Assembly (NCBI GenBank): GCA_963841815.1
Contig: CAWJEE010000027.1
Location: forward strand, 310,001-374,000
From: JAOUJD01 sp963841815
GTDB lineage: Bacteria > Pseudomonadota > Gammaproteobacteria > Burkholderiales > Burkholderiaceae_F
Length of the DNA stretch: 64,000 nt
Reading direction: 5' to 3'
The translations under genes were made by a program, and so were the position numbers. Numbering within the stretch: position 1 is the first letter of the stretch; the number at the start of each line of letters is the position of its first letter. The notes below the pieces were generated by a model, which saw nothing but the letters and a program-made list of their open reading frames with translations, was not told where the DNA came from and ran no database searches. This document shows positions 1 through 8,050 of this stretch, one piece after another.

Positions 1-762
1 GGCATCGAAGCGGGCCGTCCACTGCTCTCCCGGTTGCACCGGCCAGGCGTCGGTCCACGTGCCGGTCGTCACCATGTCTCCCACGGCAACGTCCGTGGCG
101 CCCGGGCAGGACCGCAGTTCGACGAGGAAGTGCATCAGCGCGCGCAGCGGGCTGTCCAGCACGTTGGCGCCCACGCCCTCCTCGACCAACGCTCCGTTCC
201 GGCTCAGCCTGACCCGGGCCCCGGCCAGCGCACGATCGAGCGCGTCGGCGCTTCCCGCCAAATCGGAGATGCGCACCTTCGGGCCGACCAGCAGCCGGCC
301 GTGCAAGCCGGCATCCGCCACGGTCTGCGGCGCAGTGAACTTCCAGTCCGGCAAGTGCGACTGGACGACCTCGAAGCCCGGCGCGATCCACTCGAGTGAG
401 GCGAACAGGTCTTCGAGGCTGGCGTCGGTGCGCGGTGCCGCCTTGAAGCCGAACACGGCCTCGGGCTCGATTCGCGGTTGGCACAAGCGCGCCAGCGAGA
501 CCGTGCCTGCGCCCGCGCACTCAGCGACCGTCGTGTTCCACATCGACCCCCAGATCGGTGTGAACACCGCGTAGCGCGTCCAGATCGTGCGGTTGGTGAA
601 CCCGATCTTGTAGCCGATCGGCCGCTCGCCGCGCGCGACGCGGAGCGCGCGGACAGCCAGCGCCGCCGTGTACGCGGACCCCATGTCCCTGAATTCCGTT
701 GCCGGGAGCGACGGCCACGGTTCGCCGCTGTCGGCGTGTCGAAGGATCTGTTCCGGGGTCAT
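1..762 (-). CDS. 2-keto-4-pentenoate hydratase / fumarylacetoacetase-family protein (3' end cut by window)
   Basis: The 254 visible codons begin MTPEQILRHADSGEPWPSLP and run off the left edge. The pattern GYKIGFTNR near residue 52 and the later PEAVFGFK and VGPKVR segments match the MhpD-like 2-keto-4-pentenoate hydratase branch of the fumarylacetoacetate hydrolase superfamily, which adds water to 2-hydroxypenta-2,4-dienoates in aromatic ring meta-cleavage pathways or acts on related keto acids. The family is about 260 residues, so little is missing. The start codon overlaps the stop of the LysR gene by four bases (ATGA), so the two are translationally coupled. The true substrate is not shown by the sequence, and no ring-cleavage gene is visible in the window. 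Confidence 0.8.
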   Translation of the reverse strand, partial: MTPEQILRHADSGEPWPSLPATEFRDMGSAYTAALAVRALRVARGERPIGYKIGFTNRTIWTRYAVFTPIWGSMWNTTVAECAGAGTVSLARLCQPRIEPEAVFGFKAAPRTDASLEDLFASLEWIAPGFEVVQSHLPDWKFTAPQTVADAGLHGRLLVGPKVRISDLAGSADALDRALAGARVRLSRNGALVEEGVGANVLDSPLRALMHFLVELRSCPGATDVAVGDMVTTGTWTDAWPVQPGEQWTARFDA

Positions 763-1706
763 GGCAGTCGCTGCTCGAGCGCCTCGCTCGAATCAAGTGT
801 CGAGGAAACCTCGAGTCGGTCGGCGCAGGCTTCTCGAACACAGCTTCGAAGCCAGCGATGCGCTTGATCCCCATCCAGCCGCGGATGCCAGAGCAGTGAA
901 ACCGTGATCGGCGGCGCGGGCCACGGCAGTGCGAAGCTGTGCATTCCGGCGCGCAGATCGCCCGTGTGGCGCTCGGGAACGGTCGCCACCAGATCGGACG
1001 CCCGGGCCAGAGCGAGCGCTGCGGAGTACCCGCCGACGATCGTGGCAACCTGACGATGCAGGCCGAGAGACGCCAGGGCGTCGTCGATCGGGTCCTTTCG
1101 TATGGTCCGCCGTGACACGCGGACGTGCCTTTCCGCGGCATAGCGGGCGGCCGTGACTTTGCCCTTGCTCAGCCGGTGCCCCGTTCGCACGACGCCGACG
1201 AAACGGTCCCGAAACAGCGCTTGCGCGCGCACTTCCGGGCCGGTCGACTTGCCCACCACGCCCGTTTCCAGATCGACCGTCCCCTCGCGCAGCGGCGCAC
1301 TGTCCTTGTCGAGCTTGGGCAGGAAGCGCAGTCGAACACCGGGAGCCTCTGCCGAAACGCGCGCCAGAATCCTCGCGCCGAAGTTTTCCACGAAGCCCTC
1401 GCTGGTCCGCAGAGCAAACGTCCGGTCGAGCCGTCCGAGGTCGAGCCTGTCGGCGGGGCGCAGTGCAGCTTCTGCCTCATGCACGAGTTGACTGACGCGA
1501 TCACGAAGCGCAAGTGCCCGGGGCGAAGGAACGAGACCGCGGCCGGCCCTCACCAGCAGCGGATCGCCTGTCGCCTCGCGCAGCCGCGCCAGTGCGCGGC
1601 TCATCGCGGACGGGCTGAGCTGCAGACGACGGGCAGCGCGCGCAACGCTGCCTTCCGCGAGCAACACGTCGAGAGTGAACAGCAGATTGAGATCGGGCCG
1701 GCCCAT
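759..1706 (-). CDS. LysR-family transcriptional regulator
   Basis: A 315-residue LysR regulator. The N-terminus MGRPDLNLLFTLDVLLAEGS opens the winged helix-turn-helix, followed by the recognition-helix region AARRLQLSPSAMSRALARLR. The remainder is a periplasmic-binding-like effector domain. I chose the ATG at 1706 rather than an in-frame start at 1751 because it gives the normal family N-terminus and leaves a LysR-type dyad (1747-1763) free in the promoter. It is cotranscribed with the hydratase and divergent from the MFS gene at 1851, so it probably controls one or both. The effector is unknown. Confidence 0.88.
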   Translation of the reverse strand: MGRPDLNLLFTLDVLLAEGSVARAARRLQLSPSAMSRALARLREATGDPLLVRAGRGLVPSPRALALRDRVSQLVHEAEAALRPADRLDLGRLDRTFALRTSEGFVENFGARILARVSAEAPGVRLRFLPKLDKDSAPLREGTVDLETGVVGKSTGPEVRAQALFRDRFVGVVRTGHRLSKGKVTAARYAAERHVRVSRRTIRKDPIDDALASLGLHRQVATIVGGYSAALALARASDLVATVPERHTGDLRAGMHSFALPWPAPPITVSLLWHPRLDGDQAHRWLRSCVREACADRLEVSSTLDSSEALEQRLP

Positions 1707-1746
1707 GGAGTCGCTCCCAACGCGATCGTCCTGATATGGCGTTACA

Positions 1747-1763
1747 TGCACGTATTAAGTGCA
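1747..1763. promoter_or_regulatory. Candidate LysR-type operator
   Basis: The interrupted palindrome TGCAC-N7-GTGCA has the T-N11-A form recognised by LysR-type regulators. It lies 41 bases upstream of the LysR start and 88 bases upstream of the MFS ATG, in the only gap between these divergent genes. Binding by this regulator is inferred. Confidence 0.45.
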
Positions 1764-1850
1764 GATGATGCGCCTTCCGCTATATCTGGCAACACCCTAT
1801 CTTGATGACGGCTCCACTCTCGGAGTCGCCTAGCAGACGGGGTTCACGTG

Positions 1851-3290
1851 ATGTTTCCAGCAAGGAATGACGCTGTGGCCGCAAGCGCGGAACGCAGGCC
1901 GTCGGATGCTTGGGTGCTGGCCAGCCTGGCGCTCTGCATGTTGCTGCCCTCTCTCGGCACCAGCATCGCCAACGTCGCGTTGCCGACCCTGGCCGAGGAA
2001 TTTGCCGCCTCGTTCCAGCAAGTCCAGTGGGTCGTGCTCGCCTACCTTCTCGCAACCACGTCGCTGGTCGTCAGCGTCGGACGGCTCGGCGACATCACTG
2101 GCCGCCGGCGCTTGCTGATGGCCGGCATCTTCTTGTTCACGGCCGCCTCGGCGCTCGGCGGCGTCGCATCGGGGTTCTGGATCCTGATCGCCGCCCGGGC
2201 AGCCCAGGGCGCCGGAGCGGCCGTCATGATGGCTCTCGCCATGGCGTTGGTCGGCGATGCAGTTCCGAAGTCACGGATCGGCCGGGCCATGGGGTTGCTG
2301 GGCACGATGTCCGCGGTGGGCACGGCTCTTGGCCCTTCGCTCGGTGGCGTCCTGATCGCCCACTTCGGATGGCAGGCGATCTTCCTTGTCAACGTACCCC
2401 TGGGCGTCCTGGCTCTTGTCCTTGCGCGCCGTAACCTCCCCGCTGAGGGCCAGAGTTCGAAGACGCGTCACGCGGGCTTCGACAACCTGGGCACGCTGCT
2501 GCTGGCGCTGACACTTGCGGCCTACGCGCTCGCGATGACGTCCGGGCAAGGCAGGTTCGGGCTGGTCAACATGGCGCTGCTCGGAGTCGCGGCACTCGGT
2601 GTCGGGCTGTTCGTGATGGCCGAAGCGCGAGCTGCGTCGCCCTTGATCCGATTGGCGAGGTTCCGCGACCCGGCGCTGAGTGCGAGCCTTGCGATGACCG
2701 CGCTCGTGTCGACCGTGATGATGGCAACGCTGGTGGTCGGGCCGTTCTACCTCTCTCGTGCACTTGGCCTCGACACGACTCTCGTCGGGATCCTCATGTC
2801 GCTGGGGCCCGCCGTCGCCGCGCTGACCGGTGTGCCCGCCGGACGCAGCGTGGACCGCTTCGGCGCGCAGCGCATCACCGTCAGCGGGCTGGTCGGGATG
2901 GCGATCGGGTGCTCGGCGCTGTTCCTGGCGCCGACCTCGCTCGGCATCGCCGGCTATGCGATTCCCATCGTCGTCGTCACCGCCAGCTATGCGCTGTTCC
3001 AGACGGCCAACAACTCCGCCGTCATGACGGATGTCGCTCCGGACCAGCGAGGAGTCATCTCCGGAATGCTCAACCTGTCGAGGAACCTCGGCCTCATCAC
3101 GGGCGCCTCCGTCATGGGCGCAGTCTTCGCCCTCGCATCGCGTGCGAGTCAGCTCACGGCTGCTGGCCCGGAGGCGATCGCCAGCGGCATGCGGGTCACG
3201 TTTGCAGTCGCTGCGGCGCTGGTCGTCATCGCGCTGGTCGTCGCACTTGCAAGCCCTGCACTTTCGCGCCCGTTGAGCTCGCAACAATGA
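1851..3290 (+). CDS. MFS transporter, DHA2 (EmrB/QacA-like) drug:H+ antiporter family
   Basis: A 479-residue inner-membrane protein with about 14 hydrophobic segments, the size and topology of the DHA2 branch of the major facilitator superfamily. Motif A is seen as GRLGDITGRRRLL near residue 80 and the antiporter motif as GPSLGGVL near 162. A GTG precedes the ATG by one codon; the ATG is preferred. DHA2 proteins export hydrophobic drugs, dyes or toxic metabolites using the proton gradient. It is divergent from the LysR-hydratase pair and shares its regulatory gap, so it may export a compound sensed by that regulator. The substrate is not predictable. Confidence 0.88.
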   Translation: MFPARNDAVAASAERRPSDAWVLASLALCMLLPSLGTSIANVALPTLAEEFAASFQQVQWVVLAYLLATTSLVVSVGRLGDITGRRRLLMAGIFLFTAASALGGVASGFWILIAARAAQGAGAAVMMALAMALVGDAVPKSRIGRAMGLLGTMSAVGTALGPSLGGVLIAHFGWQAIFLVNVPLGVLALVLARRNLPAEGQSSKTRHAGFDNLGTLLLALTLAAYALAMTSGQGRFGLVNMALLGVAALGVGLFVMAEARAASPLIRLARFRDPALSASLAMTALVSTVMMATLVVGPFYLSRALGLDTTLVGILMSLGPAVAALTGVPAGRSVDRFGAQRITVSGLVGMAIGCSALFLAPTSLGIAGYAIPIVVVTASYALFQTANNSAVMTDVAPDQRGVISGMLNLSRNLGLITGASVMGAVFALASRASQLTAAGPEAIASGMRVTFAVAAALVVIALVVALASPALSRPLSSQQ

Positions 3291-3302
3291 GCGTCCGCGG
3301 GT

Positions 3303-3809
3303 TCAGTCGGCCTTGCCGGCAGGCGCTCGCAGCGATTCGAGCAGCGCGCCGGGGCCGAGACGCTTGCGGATCAGCGAGAACATGTTGAACACCAGCAGCG
3401 AGCCGGTGGCGACGATCGCGTTCGCGATGACATGCGGGATGTCTTCGTGGTGCAGGATGCCGGCCAGCGCGCGCAGCACCCCGCCCGCCTCGTGCCTCGC
3501 CTCGAACGCCTTTTCGAGCAGCAGGACGACCAGCACGCCCAGGGCGTACAGGGCGGTCCGCGCGGCAACTTCCACCCAGGCCGGCCGCCGCGCGATCCAG
3601 CCGCCGAGCGAGACGTGTTCGAGCAACAGCACGACCTTCGCAAGCACGAGCGCGCCGACGAACACCGCGGACAGTCCGGAGAACCGGATCTGGTATTCCT
3701 CGAGGATCAGCACCTTCAGCAGCATGAACGCCGAGAACCAGGCGCCAAAGAACAGCGTGTACAGCCCGACGGCGCGCAGTTCTTCCTTCAGCCTCGCACT
3801 GGCACTCAT
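3303..3809 (-). CDS. Small multi-spanning membrane protein
   Basis: A 168-residue protein beginning MSASARLKEELRAVG. Four hydrophobic stretches are visible (for example YTLFFGAWFSAFMLLKVLIL and ALYALGVLVVLLLEKAFEA), with a mostly cytoplasmic-looking loop around the segment GILHHEDIPHVIANAIVATG. No named domain was recognised. Its start overlaps the stop of the TAXI-type gene (ATGA, 3806-3809), so the two are coupled and probably work together at the inner membrane. The tail converges with the MFS gene 12 bases away. Confidence 0.75.
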   Translation of the reverse strand: MSASARLKEELRAVGLYTLFFGAWFSAFMLLKVLILEEYQIRFSGLSAVFVGALVLAKVVLLLEHVSLGGWIARRPAWVEVAARTALYALGVLVVLLLEKAFEARHEAGGVLRALAGILHHEDIPHVIANAIVATGSLLVFNMFSLIRKRLGPGALLESLRAPAGKAD

Positions 3810-5194
3810 CGCGCTTCCATCGTCTTGGCGGCCACGGCCGACGGACCGCCGGCCCCGGACGACTGCATGCGCGCGAGCACGGACTCCCGGACCATGCGCA
3901 CGTGCGCGCGGAAGGTGTACAACTCGCCCGCCTTGACGACCGACTCCTTCTCGCCCGACACCAGTTCCTCGATCCGGTCGAGTTCCCGCAGGAGGTCGTC
4001 GACGGGCGCGCCCGGCTCGCGCGCACGCAGGGCGCGCTCGACGCGCCGCAGGCGCGCGTAGCCGAGGAGCATGCGGCGCCTCCCGACGAGATCCAGCAGG
4101 GCAGGCAGGAACCGGGCGAGCGGGATCGCGACCGCCAGCAGGGGCACCGCCAGGACGATGGCCCGCTGGATCGCGTCGGCGGCCCACAACGGCAGGTAGC
4201 GCCGCAGCAGGCTCGGGCCTTCGCGGGCGTACAGCAGGGCCTGCCCCGACACGGGCACGTCGTCCACGACGTGCAGGTGCGGAAACTCGCCGCGCTTCTC
4301 GAAGACGCCCTGCCCCGAGTGGAGCTGGCGCGCGGCGTCGACGAGCAGGTCCACCACCGTCGGATGCACGTCGGCACGCGCCGCGAGCATGACCGATGTC
4401 CCGATCAGCGTGAGGTCGCGATCCGGGATTCCGCGCGCAAGGTCGAGGGTGCCCCGCGGCAGGTGCAGGCGGACGATGTGCGCGAAGCGGCGCTCGTAGG
4501 CGTCGGCGCGCGGAAAGCTCATCACGCGGACACCTGGGAGTTCGAGGGCCCGTGCCAGATGCGGTCCGCGCAGGCCCTCGCCGAGGAAGATCGCGTCGGC
4601 GTCACCGGCGGCCAGGGCCCGCACCGATTCCTGCGGCCCGAGTTCCAGCAAGGTCGTGTTGTCCGCCGCGACCCCATTGGCCGCGAGCAGCGGCAGGAGC
4701 TGGACGCTGAGGCCGCTGCCCGGCGCGCCGATGGCGATGCGCTTTCCCCTCAGTCCGGCGAGCGTGACTTCACCCAACGGGTCGCGGCTGAGGCACCACA
4801 GGGGCGCGTAGAAGAGGTTCGACGCGTTGACGATCGCGCCGGCCTGCTCGGCGCTCGCGGTGCCGGCCGTGAGGAACGCGGCATCGACGCGCTCCGTGCG
4901 GTCGCTCAGCAGCACGACGTTGTCGGCGGGGCCGCGCGTCGCGCGCACGTCGACCGCGATGCCCTGCGCGGACACCCGCTCGGCGTAGCGCTTGCCGAGC
5001 GCATGAAGCGCGCTTCCTTCCGGGCCGGTCGCCAGGACGATCCGGCGCGGCGGCATCGGGTCCAGGAACTGGACGGCCAGCCAGATGGACGCCACGACCA
5101 GCGCCAGCACGGGCACCGTCATCAGCAGCGCCCGGCCGATGGTCAGCCCGGTGAACTCCTCGAAGCGGATTCCGCGCTCGGTTCCGTCCGCCAT
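3806..5194 (-). CDS. TAXI-family (TRAP-type) solute-binding protein with membrane anchors
   Basis: A 462-residue protein. Residues about 20-45 are a hydrophobic anchor; residues about 50-320 form a TAXI/NMT1-like solute-binding domain that starts RRIVLATGPEGSALHALGKR and carries the typical GKRIAIGAPGSGLSVQ segment. A second hydrophobic region near residues 345-380 (AIVLAVPLLAVAIPLARFLP) is followed by a cytoplasmic coiled tail. Ordinary TAXI proteins are free in the periplasm and serve TRAP permeases; here no TRAP permease gene is adjacent and the protein is anchored at both ends, so it may act as a sensor or work with the small membrane protein coupled downstream. It belongs to the leftward sulfatase gene set. 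Confidence 0.8.
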   Translation of the reverse strand: MADGTERGIRFEEFTGLTIGRALLMTVPVLALVVASIWLAVQFLDPMPPRRIVLATGPEGSALHALGKRYAERVSAQGIAVDVRATRGPADNVVLLSDRTERVDAAFLTAGTASAEQAGAIVNASNLFYAPLWCLSRDPLGEVTLAGLRGKRIAIGAPGSGLSVQLLPLLAANGVAADNTTLLELGPQESVRALAAGDADAIFLGEGLRGPHLARALELPGVRVMSFPRADAYERRFAHIVRLHLPRGTLDLARGIPDRDLTLIGTSVMLAARADVHPTVVDLLVDAARQLHSGQGVFEKRGEFPHLHVVDDVPVSGQALLYAREGPSLLRRYLPLWAADAIQRAIVLAVPLLAVAIPLARFLPALLDLVGRRRMLLGYARLRRVERALRAREPGAPVDDLLRELDRIEELVSGEKESVVKAGELYTFRAHVRMVRESVLARMQSSGAGGPSAVAAKTMEAR

Positions 5195-5240
5195 TGTGTG
5201 CGCTCCCAGCGGACGGCCGGCCCGCCCGTCGATTGTGCCG

Positions 5241-6695
5241 TCACTGCGCTCGCTTGATCCCGGACGGTTTCCAGGTCGAGTCCAGGATCGACGGATCCTT
5301 CTCCCTGGGCCAGTACATCCGCATCGTCACGTTGAACTCGCCCTTCGGTGCCGGCAGCCAGTTGGATTCCTTGTCCTTGCCCGGCGACTCGTTCTGGATG
5401 TAGACGTCGATCGAGCCGTCGGGGTTGCGCTTCAGCGGCATCCAGCTGCTGATCGCGTAACGGTTGAGCTTGTTGTCGACGAAGAAAGACTGCGCGTCGT
5501 ACATCGTCAGCGACCAGAACGCGTTGACCGGGGGCTCCGCACCCTTCTCGAAGCGCAGCACGTAGCGCTGTGCGCCGTTCAGCGGCTGCCCGTCGGCGTC
5601 GATGAACGCGGACGGGTACACGGCGTCGGCCGGCAGGTTCGCCCCGAGGCCGACCAGCGCCACCACGGCGCGCGTGCCGTAGTCCGTGCCGAAGTTGCCG
5701 AGCACCATTGGCGGCACCCGCCAGCCGTTGACCGGCGCGCCGCTTTCCTTCGACGCCACCTCCAGCTTTTCCATGGCGACCGGGAACGCATTCTTCAGGC
5801 CCTTGGCGACAGCAGGATCCAGCTTCGAAGGATCGAACTTCTCGCCCGGGACCACGCCGATCTTCGCGAGCTTCGCGAGCACCGGCGCCTCGGACGCCGG
5901 CGGCGGATTGGCCTTCAGCACCTGCGCGAGTCGGTCGAGGAAGACCTCGGTGGTCATCTTCTTCAGCTGCTCGACCGGCGGCGTCTTCATGTCGACCGCC
6001 GGATCGACCTTCCCCTTCGGCGCGGTGTACGGCTTGCCGAATGACGACAGCGGCACCAGCTTGTAGCCGTCCTGGATTGCGTGCACGGCCGGGTAGTCCT
6101 TCGGCCCGTTGGTCTGGGTGCGGCCGATGATCCACACCATGTTGGTCGGCGACTTCAGCTCCTGCACGTCCTTTGGCAACGTCCCGCTCCAGCCCGGTCC
6201 GGTGATCGCGAAGTGCCCCGCCTTCGTGCCCGTCGTGCGCTTGCCGGGCGACGCGAAGATGTTGGTCCACGCTTCGATCATCGGCATCAGGTAAAAGCGG
6301 CCGCGCGTGTCGGGCACCGACAGGACGATCGGCTCCTTCGACAGGTCGAGCCACGCGGAGGAGTACAGCGTGTCGACGTTGGCGCGCACGACGTCCTTGA
6401 ACGAAGCGTCGGGAAAGGCGCGCACGTGAACGAACTGGTTGACCGGCGCGTAGAAGCCGCCGGACGTCGCGACGTTGGTCGTCTTGGCGCGCGTGAGGTC
6501 CATGATGACGAGCGGCAGTCCGTATACGACCGCTTCGACGCCCGCCTGCAGCGCTTCCTTCTCTTTCGTCGCGCTTTCGGCGGCGGCCGCCGCGGCCTTG
6601 CCCGCGTCGACCGCGGCCGGCGAGGCGGCCGGCTTCTCTCCACAGCCGACAAGCGCTGCGAGCGCGGCGACGGCGATTACGTGCCTGCGATTCAT
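5241..6695 (-). CDS. DUF1254/DUF1214-domain lipoprotein
   Basis: A 484-residue exported protein. The N-terminus MNRRHVIAVAALAALVGCGE is a lipoprotein signal with lipobox LVGC. The segment LTRAKTTNVATSGGFYAPVN leads into a DUF1254 region with VRANVDTLYSSAWLDL and RGRFYLMPMIEAWTNIFASP, and the C-terminal part (FWSLTMYDAQSFFVDN, then RYAISSW) is a DUF1214 region. These domains are common together in proteobacterial envelope proteins of unknown biochemical role. It sits between the sulfatase maturase and the TAXI-type gene on the same strand with short gaps, so it is likely part of the same transcription unit. Confidence 0.85.
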   Translation of the reverse strand: MNRRHVIAVAALAALVGCGEKPAASPAAVDAGKAAAAAAESATKEKEALQAGVEAVVYGLPLVIMDLTRAKTTNVATSGGFYAPVNQFVHVRAFPDASFKDVVRANVDTLYSSAWLDLSKEPIVLSVPDTRGRFYLMPMIEAWTNIFASPGKRTTGTKAGHFAITGPGWSGTLPKDVQELKSPTNMVWIIGRTQTNGPKDYPAVHAIQDGYKLVPLSSFGKPYTAPKGKVDPAVDMKTPPVEQLKKMTTEVFLDRLAQVLKANPPPASEAPVLAKLAKIGVVPGEKFDPSKLDPAVAKGLKNAFPVAMEKLEVASKESGAPVNGWRVPPMVLGNFGTDYGTRAVVALVGLGANLPADAVYPSAFIDADGQPLNGAQRYVLRFEKGAEPPVNAFWSLTMYDAQSFFVDNKLNRYAISSWMPLKRNPDGSIDVYIQNESPGKDKESNWLPAPKGEFNVTMRMYWPREKDPSILDSTWKPSGIKRAQ

Positions 6696-6759
6696 TGGAC
6701 TTCCCCTTTCGTGCGTTCTTCTTGTTCGACGTGCGCGCGGCCCAGTGCCGCGAACTCAC

Positions 6760-8034
6760 TCATGGCGCTTTCGTCGTGCGCGAGATGATCAACGGCCCAT
6801 CCACCGCTCGCATGACGGCCGAGACCGGCAGGTCGTTCTCCAGCAGCGTCGTCATCGCGCGCAGGTACTTGCGGATGTGTCGGAAGAACTTCTTGTAGCC
6901 GGCGCACAGGTAGTGCAGGCCAGGCTCGCCATCTGGCGTCGTCGCGAAGCGGTGCTTCGGGCAGCCGCCCCAGCAGGCCTCCTTGACCTCACACTCGCGG
7001 CAGTAGCGCGGCAGCGTCTTCTCCTTGTGCGGCCCGAAGCCCGACGCCACCGAGGCTTCGACCATCTCGCCGAGGTTGCCCTCGAGCACGTTGCCCAGCC
7101 TGTACTCCGGGTACACGTAGTGATCGCAGGCGAACACGCTGCCATCGTGCTCCATGGCCACTGCGCGCCCGCACTGGCGCGAGAAGATGCACACGGGCGA
7201 CGGTTCGCCGAGCCACTGCGTCAGCGCCCACTCGAAGTTCATCACGAACACGCTGCCGACATCCTTGCGCACCCACTCCTCGTAGATCGCGATCAGGAAG
7301 TCGCCGTACGCCTCGGGCTCCACCGTCCACGGCGTGACGCGCGTGTTCGGCTCCGGCCGGTCGAGAACCGCAGGCCGCGCGAGCCAGAGCTTGATCACCT
7401 TCGTCGCCTCGTCCGGCTCGCGCTCGACGATCGGCGTGAACTGCATGTAGCGGATGCCCGCCTCCTTGAAGAAGCGGTACACGTCGAGCGGCCGATACGC
7501 CGTCTCGCGGCCGACGCACGCCAGGGCGTTGAACTCGACGCCGTGCTTCTGCAGCAGGCGCACCCCTTCCATCACGCGGTCGAAGGTGCCCTGCCCGTGC
7601 CGGTCCTTGCGGTAGCGGTCGTGGATTTCGCGCGGGCCGTCCAGGCTCACGCCGACGAAGAAGTCGTTCTCCTTGAAGAACGCGCACCACTCGTCGTCGA
7701 GCCGCAGCGCGTTGGTCTGCAGCGTGTTGCGGATCTCCTTGCGGTCGCGGTACGGCTTCTGCAGCTCGACGACACGGCGGAAGAAGTCCACGCCCAGCAG
7801 GGTCGGCTCGCCGCCGTGCCACACGAACTCGACCACCGGGGTCGGCTGCGCCTCGACGTACTGCTCGATGTAGCGGGCGAGCACTTCGTCCGGCATCTTG
7901 AAGTGCTCGCCGCGGGGATAGAGCTCCCGCTTCTCGAGGTAGAAGCAGTAGTCGCACGCGATGTCGCACACCGCGCCGATCGGCTTGGCCAGCACGTGGA
8001 GGCCGGCCCTGCGGACTTCGACCGGTGCGTCCAT
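6760..8034 (-). CDS. Anaerobic-type sulfatase-maturating enzyme (radical SAM)
   Basis: A 424-residue radical-SAM protein. The cluster motif CDIACDYC (CxxxCxxC) lies at residues 24-31, followed by WHGGEPTLLG and a C-terminal SPASM region with cysteines in CRECEVKEACWGGCPKHRF that should bind auxiliary [4Fe-4S] clusters. The family oxidises an active-site Cys or Ser of sulfatases to formylglycine in the cytoplasm. The sulfatase gene lies immediately upstream (16 bases), and its signature residue is Ser, the substrate handled by this class and not by the FGE-type oxidase. No frame disruption was seen here. Confidence 0.92.
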   Translation of the reverse strand: MDAPVEVRRAGLHVLAKPIGAVCDIACDYCFYLEKRELYPRGEHFKMPDEVLARYIEQYVEAQPTPVVEFVWHGGEPTLLGVDFFRRVVELQKPYRDRKEIRNTLQTNALRLDDEWCAFFKENDFFVGVSLDGPREIHDRYRKDRHGQGTFDRVMEGVRLLQKHGVEFNALACVGRETAYRPLDVYRFFKEAGIRYMQFTPIVEREPDEATKVIKLWLARPAVLDRPEPNTRVTPWTVEPEAYGDFLIAIYEEWVRKDVGSVFVMNFEWALTQWLGEPSPVCIFSRQCGRAVAMEHDGSVFACDHYVYPEYRLGNVLEGNLGEMVEASVASGFGPHKEKTLPRYCRECEVKEACWGGCPKHRFATTPDGEPGLHYLCAGYKKFFRHIRKYLRAMTTLLENDLPVSAVMRAVDGPLIISRTTKAP

Positions 8035-8050
8035 CGCGCGCTCGCTGCCG

